Positions 9,188 through 17,522 of a DNA stretch of 64,000 nt are shown here, piece after piece. Origin of the DNA: Aestuariivita boseongensis (GTDB lineage: Bacteria; Pseudomonadota; Alphaproteobacteria; Rhodobacterales; Rhodobacteraceae); the NCBI RefSeq assembly GCF_001262635.1, contig NZ_JXYH01000011.1, forward strand, positions 28,363-92,362, read 5' to 3'. Each line of letters starts with the position of its first letter. The first letter of the stretch is position 1. The position numbers and the translations under genes are program-made. The notes beneath the pieces are model-generated. The model was not told the origin of the DNA and searched no databases. It was given only the letters and a program-made list of their open reading frames with translations.

Positions 9188-9874
9188 TCAGTCGTGGCGG
9201 ATCTGGTCGCGCACCCGCGACCAGCCGCCGGGGCTGAGCACGAAGGACAATCCAAACCCCACCGCGAAGCCCGCCACATCGGCGACCCAGTCCTTCTGCC
9301 CGCCGAACAGCAGGCCGAAGATCAGCTGAAACGCCATCAGGAAGCCGATCAGCATGAAGGCGCGGTACTGGTTCTCGCCCATCTGGCCGAGATTGCGCCA
9401 GAGCACATAGGTGAACCCGCCGATCAGCCCGTAAACACTGGGGAACGAACCCACCAGCGGGATGCGTTCATCCAGGATCAGCGCATAGGCCAGCGCGCCG
9501 CCTACGCCGGAAAGCACGAAAATGGCCAGCATCCGCCACTGGCCAAAGGCCTCGGCCACCATCTTGCCCATGGCCAAGAGGATCACCCCCGCAAAGGCCG
9601 CGTGGGTCAGCGATCCGTGAACGAAGCTGTAGGTGAAAAACCGCAGCATATGGTCCAGCGGATATTGGCCCGTTTCCACCATCCAGTCGAAAATCTCTCC
9701 GCTGAAGGCATAGCTTTGCAGCGCCCACAGCCGCCAGCCCACCGCGTCAGGCCCGCCGATGACGCCCTGCGCGCCCAGTGAAAACGCCGCCTCGATCACC
9801 ACGATGGCCAGAAACAGCAGCACCACCAGCGGCGGCAGGGGGTTTACCGGGTTCTGATTGGGATCACTGCTCAT
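9188..9874 (-). CDS. Rhomboid-family membrane protein lacking the catalytic residues (pseudo-rhomboid)
   Basis: This 228-residue, six- to seven-TM protein has a rhomboid framework: [14 protein letters not shown] (residues 78-91) aligns with the GlpG HFSLMH region, SVYGLIGG (146-153) with the serine-motif helix, and [14 protein letters not shown] (198-211) with the His helix. At the catalytic Ser position I find Phe144, at the catalytic His position Asp199, and at the oxyanion Asn position Ala95. This suggests an inactive rhomboid-fold protein, although automatic annotation would call it a serine protease. It is convergent with the DUF2892 gene. Confidence 0.8.
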   Translation of the reverse strand: MSSDPNQNPVNPLPPLVVLLFLAIVVIEAAFSLGAQGVIGGPDAVGWRLWALQSYAFSGEIFDWMVETGQYPLDHMLRFFTYSFVHGSLTHAAFAGVILLAMGKMVAEAFGQWRMLAIFVLSGVGGALAYALILDERIPLVGSFPSVYGLIGGFTYVLWRNLGQMGENQYRAFMLIGFLMAFQLIFGLLFGGQKDWVADVAGFAVGFGLSFVLSPGGWSRVRDQIRHD

Positions 9875-9964
9875 CCACGTGCCGTCCTTCTTGGGCGCTT
9901 CTTGACGCCGCCTGACCCCATGGGTAAGCGAGGCGGGCGATTTTTACCAGATGAGAGTGCGCAG

Positions 9965-10993
9965 ATGTCCCAGACCCAATTCACGCCGCGTGTGTTTTCC
10001 GGCATCCAGCCGTCGGGCGGGCTGACGCTGGGCAACTATCTGGGGGCGATCAAACGCTTTGTGGATATGCAGGGCCCCGAGTTCGAGACGATCTATTGCA
10101 TGGTCGATCTGCATGCGATCACCGTCTGGCAGAACCCCGCCGATCTGACGCGCAACACGCGCGAGCTGTGCGCCGGCTTCATCGCCGCCGGCATCGACCC
10201 GGAACAATCCGTGCTGATCAACCAAAGCCAGGTGCCCGAACATGCGCAGCTGGGCTGGGTGTTCAACTGCGTGGCGCGCATGGGCTGGATGAAGCGCATG
10301 ACGCAGTTCAAGGACAAGGCAGGCAAGAATGCCGAGAACGCCTCGCTTGGGTTGTTCGGCTATCCGGCGCTGATGGCGGCGGACATTCTGGTCTATCACG
10401 CCACCCATGTGCCGGTGGGCGAGGATCAGAAGCAGCATCTGGAGCTGACCCGCGATATCGCGGCCAAGTTCAACCATGATTACGGCGTGGATTTCTTCCC
10501 GATGACCGAACCGGTGATCGAAGGGGCCGCCACGCGGGTGATGAGCCTGCGCGACGGGTCCAAGAAGATGTCGAAATCCGATCCGTCCGACATGGCGCGG
10601 ATCAACATGACCGATGACGCCGACGCGATCGCCAAGAAGATCCGCAAGGCCAAGACCGATCCCGACGCGCTCCCGTCCGAGGCAGAGGGGCTGGAAAACC
10701 GCCCCGAGGCGCGGAACCTCGTGAACATCTATGCCGCGCTGAACGATCAGACCGTGGACGAGGTGCTGCGCGATGTGGGCGGCAAGCAGTTCGGTGAATT
10801 CAAACCGATGCTGGCCGATCTGGCAGTGGCGAAACTGTCGCCGATTTCAGGCGAGATGGCGCGGCTGATGGATGATCCGGCGGAGATTGACCGCATCCTG
10901 TCGCGCGGATCACAGCGCGCACGGGAGATCACCGCTCCGATCCTGAAGCGGACCTATGAGATCGTGGGGATGGTCGCACCGGTCGAGGTTTGA
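9965..10993 (+). CDS. trpS: Tryptophanyl-tRNA synthetase
   Basis: This 342-residue class Ic aminoacyl-tRNA synthetase charges tRNA-Trp. The N-terminal [19 protein letters not shown] holds the HIGH-equivalent TLGN, and KKMSKSD is the KMSKS loop. Length fits the family (330-340). The ATG at 9965 starts [15 protein letters not shown]; an extension from 9902 is in frame but has no family similarity. Association with murJ is common in this family of bacteria. Confidence 0.97.
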   Translation: MSQTQFTPRVFSGIQPSGGLTLGNYLGAIKRFVDMQGPEFETIYCMVDLHAITVWQNPADLTRNTRELCAGFIAAGIDPEQSVLINQSQVPEHAQLGWVFNCVARMGWMKRMTQFKDKAGKNAENASLGLFGYPALMAADILVYHATHVPVGEDQKQHLELTRDIAAKFNHDYGVDFFPMTEPVIEGAATRVMSLRDGSKKMSKSDPSDMARINMTDDADAIAKKIRKAKTDPDALPSEAEGLENRPEARNLVNIYAALNDQTVDEVLRDVGGKQFGEFKPMLADLAVAKLSPISGEMARLMDDPAEIDRILSRGSQRAREITAPILKRTYEIVGMVAPVEV

Positions 10994-11021
10994 CCGCAAG
11001 GCATCCGGTAGGCCGCGCGCC

Positions 11022-11444
11022 TTACCCTTCCTTGATCTTGCCGCGCTGGATCATGCTGGCGCTGACCTGATCAAACGCCTCGCGCCAGGCTGCTTCCAGC
11101 GTGGGTGTGAACTCTTCTCCGAGAACCATGCGCAGGGTATCGATCAATGCCTCGCGCATTGGTTCGAAATGGCTGCGCTTGACGCCGATTGTGGCGTGAA
11201 GTTCACCCAGTTCGGCGTATTTTTCGACGTTCTTGTCGTCCTGGTCCAGGTTGTCGACGATCATGCCCAGGGTGGTCATGAATTTCATGCCTTGCCCGGC
11301 CAAATCCTCGCGAAACAGCGCGCGCAGATGTGGGGCGTGCCGGAACAGGGCTTCGTAGAATTCCCGTGAATGGGTTTCCACATCTCGTGACAACACCTTG
11401 TAGCTGTTGCGGAGCAACTCCAACTCGATCGAATTCAGGGACAT
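11022..11444 (-). CDS. Single-domain globin (flavohemoglobin-type haem domain)
   Basis: This 140-residue protein matches bacterial single-domain globins of the Vitreoscilla/flavohemoglobin class: FYEALFRHAPHLRALF at the B-C/CD corner, and LGELHATIGVKRSHFEP, in which His83 is the likely proximal haem ligand. No FAD or NAD domain follows. Roles in the family include O2 or NO handling; which one applies here cannot be told. The ATG at 11444 has GGAGGG 6-11 bases upstream; the longer in-frame start at 11471 does not. Confidence 0.85.
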   Translation of the reverse strand: MSLNSIELELLRNSYKVLSRDVETHSREFYEALFRHAPHLRALFREDLAGQGMKFMTTLGMIVDNLDQDDKNVEKYAELGELHATIGVKRSHFEPMREALIDTLRMVLGEEFTPTLEAAWREAFDQVSASMIQRGKIKEG

Positions 11445-11896
11445 ACCGCACCCTCCTATGCTGGCTGACACCAGAATAGCACCAAGCCACCTGACAGCCT
11501 AATCGGCCCGCGGCGGGAGGCTCCCGGCAGGCTGTTTGTCTTGATTAGGTGGATAACGTCAGGCTGCGGGCCCGCATGATATGCGATGGCTGCCTGCCGG
11601 GGTTGTAAGGCCCGACAAGGCGAAATGCGCGATGGAACACCATCTGCCCTGAGCGTGCCAGACGGTTGTGTGCCGACTGGCGCATGTGATCACGGGGGCA
11701 GTGTATACGCGCAGGACCTTGCCAAAGCGTGACAGCACCGTGCGCCGGATGAACGGCGTTCAGGCAAATGTCCGCTCTAAGCAGGCGCTTATCGGGGGGC
11801 GCATAAACCACGCGCCAATGGTTTCCCCGGCTTTCTGATCCGACATCCGGGGCAGCGACAACATCGGGTTGCCGCTGCAACACAAGGAATGAAACC
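11445..11896. other. Intergenic region with no supported gene
   Basis: About 450 bp lie between the globin start and the PepSY gene. A 123-codon reverse-strand reading frame is present but lacks a ribosome-binding site and any recognisable domain, so I do not call it. A single TGTGATCACG occurs at 11685-11694. The promoter of the downstream four-gene operon should lie here; I cannot place it. Confidence 0.5.
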
Positions 11897-12151
11897 ATGC
11901 GCAAACTTGCAATCATCGCTCTTATGACCCTTGCCTCTCCGGCGCTGGCCGAAGACGTGACAATGAACAGCGTCCTCGGGACGACACTGGACGAGGTGCA
12001 GGCCTCTCTGACCGCGATGGGCTATGACGTCCGCAAGGCCGAAATGGAAGACGGCCAGATCGAGGTCTATTTCATCCGCGATGGCCAGATGGGAGAGGTC
12101 TATGTCAATCCCAGGACCGGCGCTGTCTCGAAACTCGAAATCAAGAGCTGA
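11897..12151 (+). CDS. Exported PepSY-domain protein
   Basis: This 84-residue protein has a clear Sec signal peptide (MRKLAIIALMTLASPALA, cleavage after residue 18). The mature part is a single PepSY-like domain: LDEVQASLTAMGYDVRKAEM, then IEVYFIRDGQMGEVYVNPRTG and VSKLEIKS. Such short PepSY proteins often accompany cytochrome b561-type proteins and may gate or inhibit partners in the periplasm. It is first in a tight operon with a b-type cytochrome, a membrane HTH protein and a VIT transporter. AAGGAATG precedes the start. Confidence 0.8.
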   Translation: MRKLAIIALMTLASPALAEDVTMNSVLGTTLDEVQASLTAMGYDVRKAEMEDGQIEVYFIRDGQMGEVYVNPRTGAVSKLEIKS

Positions 12152-12155
12152 GGCT

Positions 12156-12731
12156 GTGACCGCTGTTGCACAAAGGACCAGCGGGCGCATCAGCGCCCGC
12201 GAGGTTGCCGTCTGGGATCCGCTGGTGCGGCTGATCCACTGGACGCTTGCCCTGACGATCCTTCTGAACGCAACCGTGATCGAGGACGAAAGCACAGCCC
12301 ATGAATGGATCGGCTATGTCGCCCTGGGCCTGGTCGGGCTGCGCGTGATCTGGGCGCTGGTTGGTCCGACACATGCACGGTTTTCGTCTTTTCCGCCAAG
12401 CCCGGCACGGGCCGCGCGCCACCTGCGGGCAATCTTCGCCAAGGAGCACAGCGTTTTTCTTTCGCACAACCCGCTTGGTGCGCTGATGGTCTATAACATC
12501 TGGCTGAGCGTGATCGCCCTGGGCGTGACCGGCTATATGATGACGACCCTTGCCTTTTTCGGGGTCGAATGGGTCGAGGAGGCTCATGAGGTGATATTCG
12601 GCTGGCTGGTGCTTTCGGTCGCGCTTCATGTTGCGGGTGTGGCCTTGGAAACGCGGCGCTCTGGTGTCAAGCTGGTGCGTGCGATGATAACCGGTCGGAA
12701 GAATATCCCCGAGGGAAGCTGCATGAAATGA
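12156..12731 (+). CDS. Cytochrome b561/Ni-Fe-hydrogenase-type b subunit
   Basis: This four-TM di-haem b-type cytochrome has about 191 residues from the GTG at 12156, which is 4 bp after the PepSY stop. The N-terminal VWDPLVRLIHWTLAL is the usual first helix (His28). Further His residues in TAHEWIGYVALG, EEAHEVIF and LSVALHVAGVALE are suitable axial haem ligands. The family moves electrons between the quinone pool and periplasmic or cytoplasmic acceptors. The context with a metal transporter suggests a ferric-reductase-like role, which is inference. Its stop overlaps the next start. Confidence 0.8.
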   Translation: MTAVAQRTSGRISAREVAVWDPLVRLIHWTLALTILLNATVIEDESTAHEWIGYVALGLVGLRVIWALVGPTHARFSSFPPSPARAARHLRAIFAKEHSVFLSHNPLGALMVYNIWLSVIALGVTGYMMTTLAFFGVEWVEEAHEVIFGWLVLSVALHVAGVALETRRSGVKLVRAMITGRKNIPEGSCMK

Positions 12732-13252
12732 AACTCGGGCTGTGGCCGGCAAAGACGAAGGAAAGGCGCGCAACGATCCTTGCGGGCCTGATCCTTGTGC
12801 AGGCGCTTTGCGCGCTGTTTTTCATTGCCGATGTGATCGAGGATCTGAGACTGGACGGCCGGATCGACGGCCCGCATATGGTGCTGGAATTCGTTGCCGC
12901 CGTGGCACTGGTGGGCGGCGTCATCTTCCTGATGATCGAATTGCGCGGATTGCTTGCTCGCATGTCGGATATGCAGACCGGGCTGGACATTGCGCATGGA
13001 CATCTGGCCGACATTATCGAAGGTTTCTTCGACGAATGGGGCCTGACGGATGCGGAACGGGATGTCGCAATCATGATCCTGAAGGGGCTGGACAATGACG
13101 CCATTGCCCGAGTGCGCAACACTGCGGCCGGAACGGTGCGTGCGCAGGCAACCCGGATCTATGCCAAATCACGGACGGATGGCCGTGCGCAGTTCATCAG
13201 CCTGTTCGTCGAGGAACTCTTGGCCGGAAACACCCAACTTGGAGACATATGA
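12728..13252 (+). CDS. Membrane-anchored LuxR-type HTH regulator
   Basis: This 174-residue protein has two N-terminal TM segments (ATILAGLILVQALCALFFIA and VLEFVAAVALVGGVIFLMIE), a linker, then a C-terminal LuxR-like HTH: LTDAERDVAIMILKGLDNDA, AAGTVRAQATRIYAKS, GRAQFISLFVEELL. There is no receiver or ligand domain, so any signal would come through the membrane part or its neighbours. Similar membrane HTH proteins occur in other Rhodobacteraceae without assigned function. It starts within an ATGA overlap with the cytochrome gene and itself overlaps the VIT gene. Confidence 0.78.
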   Translation: MKLGLWPAKTKERRATILAGLILVQALCALFFIADVIEDLRLDGRIDGPHMVLEFVAAVALVGGVIFLMIELRGLLARMSDMQTGLDIAHGHLADIIEGFFDEWGLTDAERDVAIMILKGLDNDAIARVRNTAAGTVRAQATRIYAKSRTDGRAQFISLFVEELLAGNTQLGDI

Positions 13253-13956
13253 TGACCCAACCCAGCGCCCATTCAGACGATCCGCATTATGTCACCCGCA
13301 GCGGCTGGCTGCGCGCCGCGGTTCTGGGCGCGAATGACGGCATCGTTTCGGTTTCGTCGCTGGTGGTCGGTGTCGCGGCGGCAGACCCAAGCCCGCGGGC
13401 GGTTTTGATCGCCGGTGTCGCCGGGCTGGTGGCTGGTGCGATGTCGATGGCCGCGGGCGAGTATGTCTCGGTCTCGTCGCAGTCGGACACCGAACGCGCC
13501 GATATCGAGCGGGAGAAAACCGCCCTTGAGGAAACCCCCGAGGCCGAATTGGAAGAGCTGGTCGCGATTTATGAGGAACGGGGGTTAAGCAGGCCGACCG
13601 CGGAAGCCGTCGCCAGGGAACTGACCGAGAAGGATGCCCTTGGCGCCCATATCCGGGATGAGCTGGGGCTGTCCGAAGTTCATACCGCGAACCCGCTTCA
13701 GGCGGCGCTGGCATCCGGCGCGACCTTCAGCGTGGCCGCCGCCGTGCCCGTGCTTGCAGCGTTTCTGGCACCCGCCACGGCGATCATTCCGACCGTTCTG
13801 GTGGTGACGATATTCGCGTTGGCGATCCTTGGGGCGCTTGGCGCCAAGGCAGGGGCCGCTCCTGTTGCGCCGGCGATGTTGCGTGTTGTGGGGTGGGGCG
13901 TCTTCGCCATGGCCGTCACGGCGGCGATCGGGTGGCTGTTCGGTGTGAGTGTCTGA
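13249..13956 (+). CDS. VIT1/CCC1-family iron/manganese transporter
   Basis: This 235-residue membrane protein of the VIT family moves Fe2+/Mn2+ out of the cytoplasm in characterised members. The signature LRAAVLGANDGIVSVSSLVV sits at the N-terminus, with AGAMSMAAGEYVSVSSQSD next. The acidic cytoplasmic stretch EREKTALEETPEAELEELV resembles the metal-binding helical domain, and the rest forms TM helices 3-5. The start is ATG 13249 or 13252. It ends the PepSY-cytochrome-HTH operon, linking that operon to metal handling. Confidence 0.85.
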   Translation: MMTQPSAHSDDPHYVTRSGWLRAAVLGANDGIVSVSSLVVGVAAADPSPRAVLIAGVAGLVAGAMSMAAGEYVSVSSQSDTERADIEREKTALEETPEAELEELVAIYEERGLSRPTAEAVARELTEKDALGAHIRDELGLSEVHTANPLQAALASGATFSVAAAVPVLAAFLAPATAIIPTVLVVTIFALAILGALGAKAGAAPVAPAMLRVVGWGVFAMAVTAAIGWLFGVSV

Positions 13957-14076
13957 GCGCATAGCCCGTCAAGGGCGCTTTGACTGGTGCCGCGCGCCAA
14001 CCACCTGCGGCGCCAGAAAGGTCTGGACGGCTGACCCATTCCCGGCCTAACGTCTGCACTCAGGGAGGACGCGATC

Positions 14077-14940
14077 ATGGCGGTTGGAACCAATATCAAA
14101 ACCTATTTCCAGGGCACATGGCACGAGGGCGACGCCCCGATCATGCGCGCGGCCGATCACGGGTCGTGGCTGGGCAGTTCGGTCTTTGACGGCGCGCGGT
14201 ATTTCGACGGGCTGGCCCCGGATCTTGAGCCGCATTGCGCCCGTGTGAACCGGTCGGCCAAGGCGCTGATGCTGACACCCACGGTCAGCACCGAAGAGAT
14301 GGTCGAGATCGTGCGCGAAGGCTTGAAGATGTACGCGCCGGGCACGCCCGTTTACATCCGTCCGATGTATTGGGGCATCCATGGCGATCCCACGGCCATC
14401 ATCCCCTCGCCCGAAGAGACGGGGTTCGCCATCTGTCTTGAGGAAATCCCGATGGCGCCCGCGACCGCCACGGCGACGCTGACGCGCACGCGCTTCCGCC
14501 GCCCGGTTCTGGAAAGCGCGGTGGTCAATGCCAAGGCGGGCTGCCTTTATCCCAACAATGCCCGGATGCTGGCCGAGGCGCGCGCCAAGGGCTTTGCCAA
14601 TGCGCTGGTGGCCGACGCGATGGGCAATGTGGCCGAAACCGCCACGGCGAATATCTTCATGGTCCGCGATGGCGAGGTGTTCACCCCCATCGCCAATGGC
14701 ACCTTCCTGGCCGGGATCACCCGCGCGCGCCATATCAGCAACATGACTGCCGATGGCATGCGCGTGCATGAAACCGTCCTGACCTTCGAGGATTTCGAAG
14801 CCGCGGACGAGGTCTTCATGTCGGGCAACATGTCCAAGGTCACCCCTGTCACCGCCTTTGACGACACTCATTACCAGGTCGGTCCCATCACCCGCCGCGT
14901 GCGCGAGATGTATTGGGACTGGGCCGCCACGAACGGATAA
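14077..14940 (+). CDS. Class IV (branched-chain type) aminotransferase
   Basis: This 287-residue PLP-dependent fold-type IV transaminase fits the branched-chain/D-amino-acid aminotransferase group. Key stretches are GSSVFDGARYFDG near the N-terminus, VNAKAGCLYPNNARMLAEA holding the likely PLP lysine, and NVAETATANIFMV. Rhodobacteraceae usually carry this as a second ilvE-like gene, so leucine/isoleucine/valine transamination is likely but not proven. It is followed after 6 bp by an isomerase gene, suggesting co-transcription. Confidence 0.85.
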   Translation: MAVGTNIKTYFQGTWHEGDAPIMRAADHGSWLGSSVFDGARYFDGLAPDLEPHCARVNRSAKALMLTPTVSTEEMVEIVREGLKMYAPGTPVYIRPMYWGIHGDPTAIIPSPEETGFAICLEEIPMAPATATATLTRTRFRRPVLESAVVNAKAGCLYPNNARMLAEARAKGFANALVADAMGNVAETATANIFMVRDGEVFTPIANGTFLAGITRARHISNMTADGMRVHETVLTFEDFEAADEVFMSGNMSKVTPVTAFDDTHYQVGPITRRVREMYWDWAATNG

Positions 14941-14946
14941 CGCAAC

Positions 14947-15543
14947 ATGACCAAACCGCTTGAATTCTGGTTCGAGTTCGCCTCGACCTACAGCTATCCG
15001 GCAGCATTGCAGGTCGAAGAGGCGTGCAAGGCCGTGGGCGTGCCGCTGATCTGGAAACCCTTCCTTCTGGGGCCGGTTTTCGCGGCGCAGGGCATGACGG
15101 ATTCACCGTTCAACATGTTCCCGGTCAAGGGCACCTATATGTGGCGCGATCTGGAACGGATCTGCGGCGATGCGGGGCTGGGCTGGACCCAACCCACGGG
15201 CTTTCCACGCGGGTCGGTTCTGGCCGGGCGGATCGCGGCGCGCAACGCGGATGCCGGATGGGTCGGGGATTTCGTGCGCGCGGTCTATACCGCGAATTTC
15301 GCACAGGACCGCGATATCGCGGATGACGCGGTGATTGCCGACATCCTGTCCGAGATCGGCCAGGATCCGGAAGCGGTGATCGCCGACGCAACCAGCCCCG
15401 AAGGCAAGGTCCATCTGCGCGCCAATACCGAAGAGGCGCAGGAAAAAGGCCTGTTCGGCGCACCCAGCATGCGCGTGGGCGACGAGCTTTTCTGGGGCCA
15501 TGACCGTCTGGCGCAGGCCATCGCCTGGGCGCAGAAGAGCTGA
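14947..15543 (+). CDS. DsbA-family 2-hydroxychromene-2-carboxylate isomerase (kappa-class GST-like)
   Basis: This 198-residue protein has a thioredoxin fold with an inserted helical domain. The opening LEFWFEFASTYSYPAALQVE carries the conserved S-x-Y-S-Y motif instead of a CxxC pair; then ICGDAGLGW and a C-terminal GLFGAPSMRVGDELFWGHDR. Family members isomerise 2-hydroxychromene-2-carboxylate with glutathione in naphthalene degradation, but many genomic copies are of unknown function. No aromatic degradation genes are nearby. Confidence 0.82.
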   Translation: MTKPLEFWFEFASTYSYPAALQVEEACKAVGVPLIWKPFLLGPVFAAQGMTDSPFNMFPVKGTYMWRDLERICGDAGLGWTQPTGFPRGSVLAGRIAARNADAGWVGDFVRAVYTANFAQDRDIADDAVIADILSEIGQDPEAVIADATSPEGKVHLRANTEEAQEKGLFGAPSMRVGDELFWGHDRLAQAIAWAQKS

Positions 15544-15622
15544 CGCGCGCGGCAAAGCTTTCCATTGCGCAATGCGTGGGCTTGGGTCATCTTGCACCTC
15601 AGCTTCAAGGGGAAGACCGGCC

Positions 15623-16078
15623 ATGCGTAAATTTCTCGTCGTGCTGGATGATAGCAAGGAATGCCTCAACGCCATGCGGTTCGCGGCGATGCGGGCGGCC
15701 CATACCGGCGGTGGGGTAGAGATCTTGTCGGTGATCCCCCCCGATGAATTCAATCACTGGATCGGTGTTGGCGATATCATGCGCGAGGAAGCGCGCGAGC
15801 GCATTCATGCGCATTTCGAGGTCTTCGCCAAATGGATGCGCGACCGGCAGGGGGTCGACCCCGAACTTGTGATCCGCGAAGGCGAACCGGTGCCCGAGAT
15901 CATGGCGCAGGTGAAGGAAGATCCGGAAATCGGCGTGCTGGTTCTGGGTGCGGGGACCGACAAGAAAGGCCCCGGACCGCTGGTCACGCAACTCAGCCGC
16001 AATTCCGGAACGCTTCCCATTCCCATCACCATCGTGCCCGGCCATCTGACCAAGGAACAGCTGGAAGCGATCACCTAG
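15623..16078 (+). CDS. Universal stress protein UspA family
   Basis: This 151-residue single Usp domain begins MRKFLVVLDDSKECLNAMRF, with VLVLGAGTDKKGPGPLVTQL in the nucleotide-binding loop region (resembling the G-x2-G-x9-G-S/T pattern) and ending VPITIVPG-like (PIPITIVPGHL). Function in stress survival is known for the family only. The ATG at 15623 follows AAGGGGAAG. Confidence 0.88.
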   Translation: MRKFLVVLDDSKECLNAMRFAAMRAAHTGGGVEILSVIPPDEFNHWIGVGDIMREEARERIHAHFEVFAKWMRDRQGVDPELVIREGEPVPEIMAQVKEDPEIGVLVLGAGTDKKGPGPLVTQLSRNSGTLPIPITIVPGHLTKEQLEAIT

Positions 16079-16118
16079 CACCGCCCTCCCGAAGGGCCCC
16101 AAGCAATCGGGAGACAAC

Positions 16119-17513
16119 ATGAGCCGCCGCAGACTTGCCGCCATTCTGTCTCTTGATGTGGTGGGGTACAGCCGGATGATGCAGGGCGGCGCGGCGTCGG
16201 TGTTGAAAACGCTCAACGCGCTTTATCGCGATCTGGTCACGCCGAAGGTGACGGAACATGGCGGGCGCGTGGTCAAGCTGATGGGCGACGGTGCGCTGAT
16301 CGATTTCCCCTCGGCCAGCCAGGCGCTGGCGGCGGCGATTGCCATTCAGACCGCACTGCGGGCGCCAGATCACCCCTATACCACGCCCGAGCGCATCCAG
16401 CTGCGCGCGGGGTTGCATGTGGGCGATGTCACCGATGACGGCAATGATATCTTTGGCGACGGGGTGAACATCGCCACGCGGTTGCAGGCGGCGGCGGAAC
16501 CGGGTGGCATTCTTCTGTCGAAGATGATGAGCGACCTGGCCGGGTCTGATTTCGCCCCTCTGATGCGGGGTGAAGGGCTGCACAGCTACAAGGGCATTGC
16601 CCAGCCGATCGAAGTGATGTCGGTGACCTTCGCCGATCCGCGCCGCGAGGACTCCCGCGCCGCGTTCGCCAAGATGGGTGACATTCAATACTGCCGCAGC
16701 AAGGACGGGGTCAGCCTGGCCTGGACCGAAAGCGGAACCGGCAGCACCGTTGTCAAAGCGCCAAACTGGATCGGGAACATCGAACTGGACTGGCGCAATC
16801 CGGCGCTCTCGCCCATCCTTTCCTCGGTTGCGCACCATCACCGGATGGTGCGGTTCGATGCACGGCTGAACGGCCTTTCAGACTGGGACGCCGAAGCCTG
16901 CACCTTTGAAAGTTTTGTCGATGATCTGGAAGCGGTCTTTGACGCCGCCGGGATTGATCGCGCACCGATCCTTGCGATCTCGCAAGGGTCATGCGTGGCA
17001 GCCGCGTTCGCCGCCCGCCGGCCCGAGCGCGTCTCGGCCATCGTCATGATCGGGGGTTTCCCGCAAGGCCGTGCCCGGCGTACATCGGCCAAGGACAAAG
17101 CGCGGGCACAGGCGTTGAAAGAGATGATGACCGCCGGATGGGACGATGATTTCCCTTCGCTGCGCGATCTCATGGCGCAGCTGATCGTGCCGGGTGCAAG
17201 CCACGAAGCGCGCCTTCAATATGCCGAGGACATGCGCAAGATGATCTCGCCCGAGAACATGGGCAGGTACCGCGAGACCATCGACAATATCGACATTCTG
17301 GACCGTATCGCAAATGTCAGCGCCCCTTGCCTTGTCTGCCACGCGACGGGGGATCGGATGCAGCCGGTCGAACAGGGACGTCTGTTTGCCAAGGGCCTGC
17401 CCAACGCGCGTTTCATTTCCTTTGACAGCCCGAACCACGTGCTGCCCGACAATGACCCGGAATGGCCGCGGCTTGAGCGTGAAGTCCTGGCGTTTCTGGC
17501 GCAACACGCCTGA
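16119..17513 (+). CDS. Class III nucleotidyl cyclase fused to an alpha/beta hydrolase
   Basis: This is a 464-residue two-domain protein. Residues 5-170 form a class III adenylate/guanylate cyclase: metal-binding Asp13 (ILSLDVVGYSR) and Asp57 (KLMGDGALIDF), and the transition-state pair Asn117/Arg121 (FGDGVNIATRLQ). Residues 190-464 are an alpha/beta hydrolase with Ser288 in AISQGS, Asp412 in HATGDRMQP and His440 in SPNHVLPD, so both domains look active. There is no TM segment. A small-molecule ligand of the hydrolase fold could control the cyclase, as proposed for other cyclase/hydrolase fusions. The gene follows the usp gene by 40 bp. Confidence 0.87.
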   Translation: MSRRRLAAILSLDVVGYSRMMQGGAASVLKTLNALYRDLVTPKVTEHGGRVVKLMGDGALIDFPSASQALAAAIAIQTALRAPDHPYTTPERIQLRAGLHVGDVTDDGNDIFGDGVNIATRLQAAAEPGGILLSKMMSDLAGSDFAPLMRGEGLHSYKGIAQPIEVMSVTFADPRREDSRAAFAKMGDIQYCRSKDGVSLAWTESGTGSTVVKAPNWIGNIELDWRNPALSPILSSVAHHHRMVRFDARLNGLSDWDAEACTFESFVDDLEAVFDAAGIDRAPILAISQGSCVAAAFAARRPERVSAIVMIGGFPQGRARRTSAKDKARAQALKEMMTAGWDDDFPSLRDLMAQLIVPGASHEARLQYAEDMRKMISPENMGRYRETIDNIDILDRIANVSAPCLVCHATGDRMQPVEQGRLFAKGLPNARFISFDSPNHVLPDNDPEWPRLEREVLAFLAQHA

Positions 17514-17522
17514 GCCGCCCGG

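Noticed and set aside
11685..11694. TGTGATCACG, a near copy of the TCA-operon box
   Set aside because: It is single, lacks the partner 21 bp away, and lies about 200 bp before an unrelated operon; chance is sufficient.
11545..11916. A 123-codon reverse frame in the globin-PepSY gap
   Set aside because: No ribosome-binding site and no domain. It overlaps the start of the PepSY gene and the presumed promoter.
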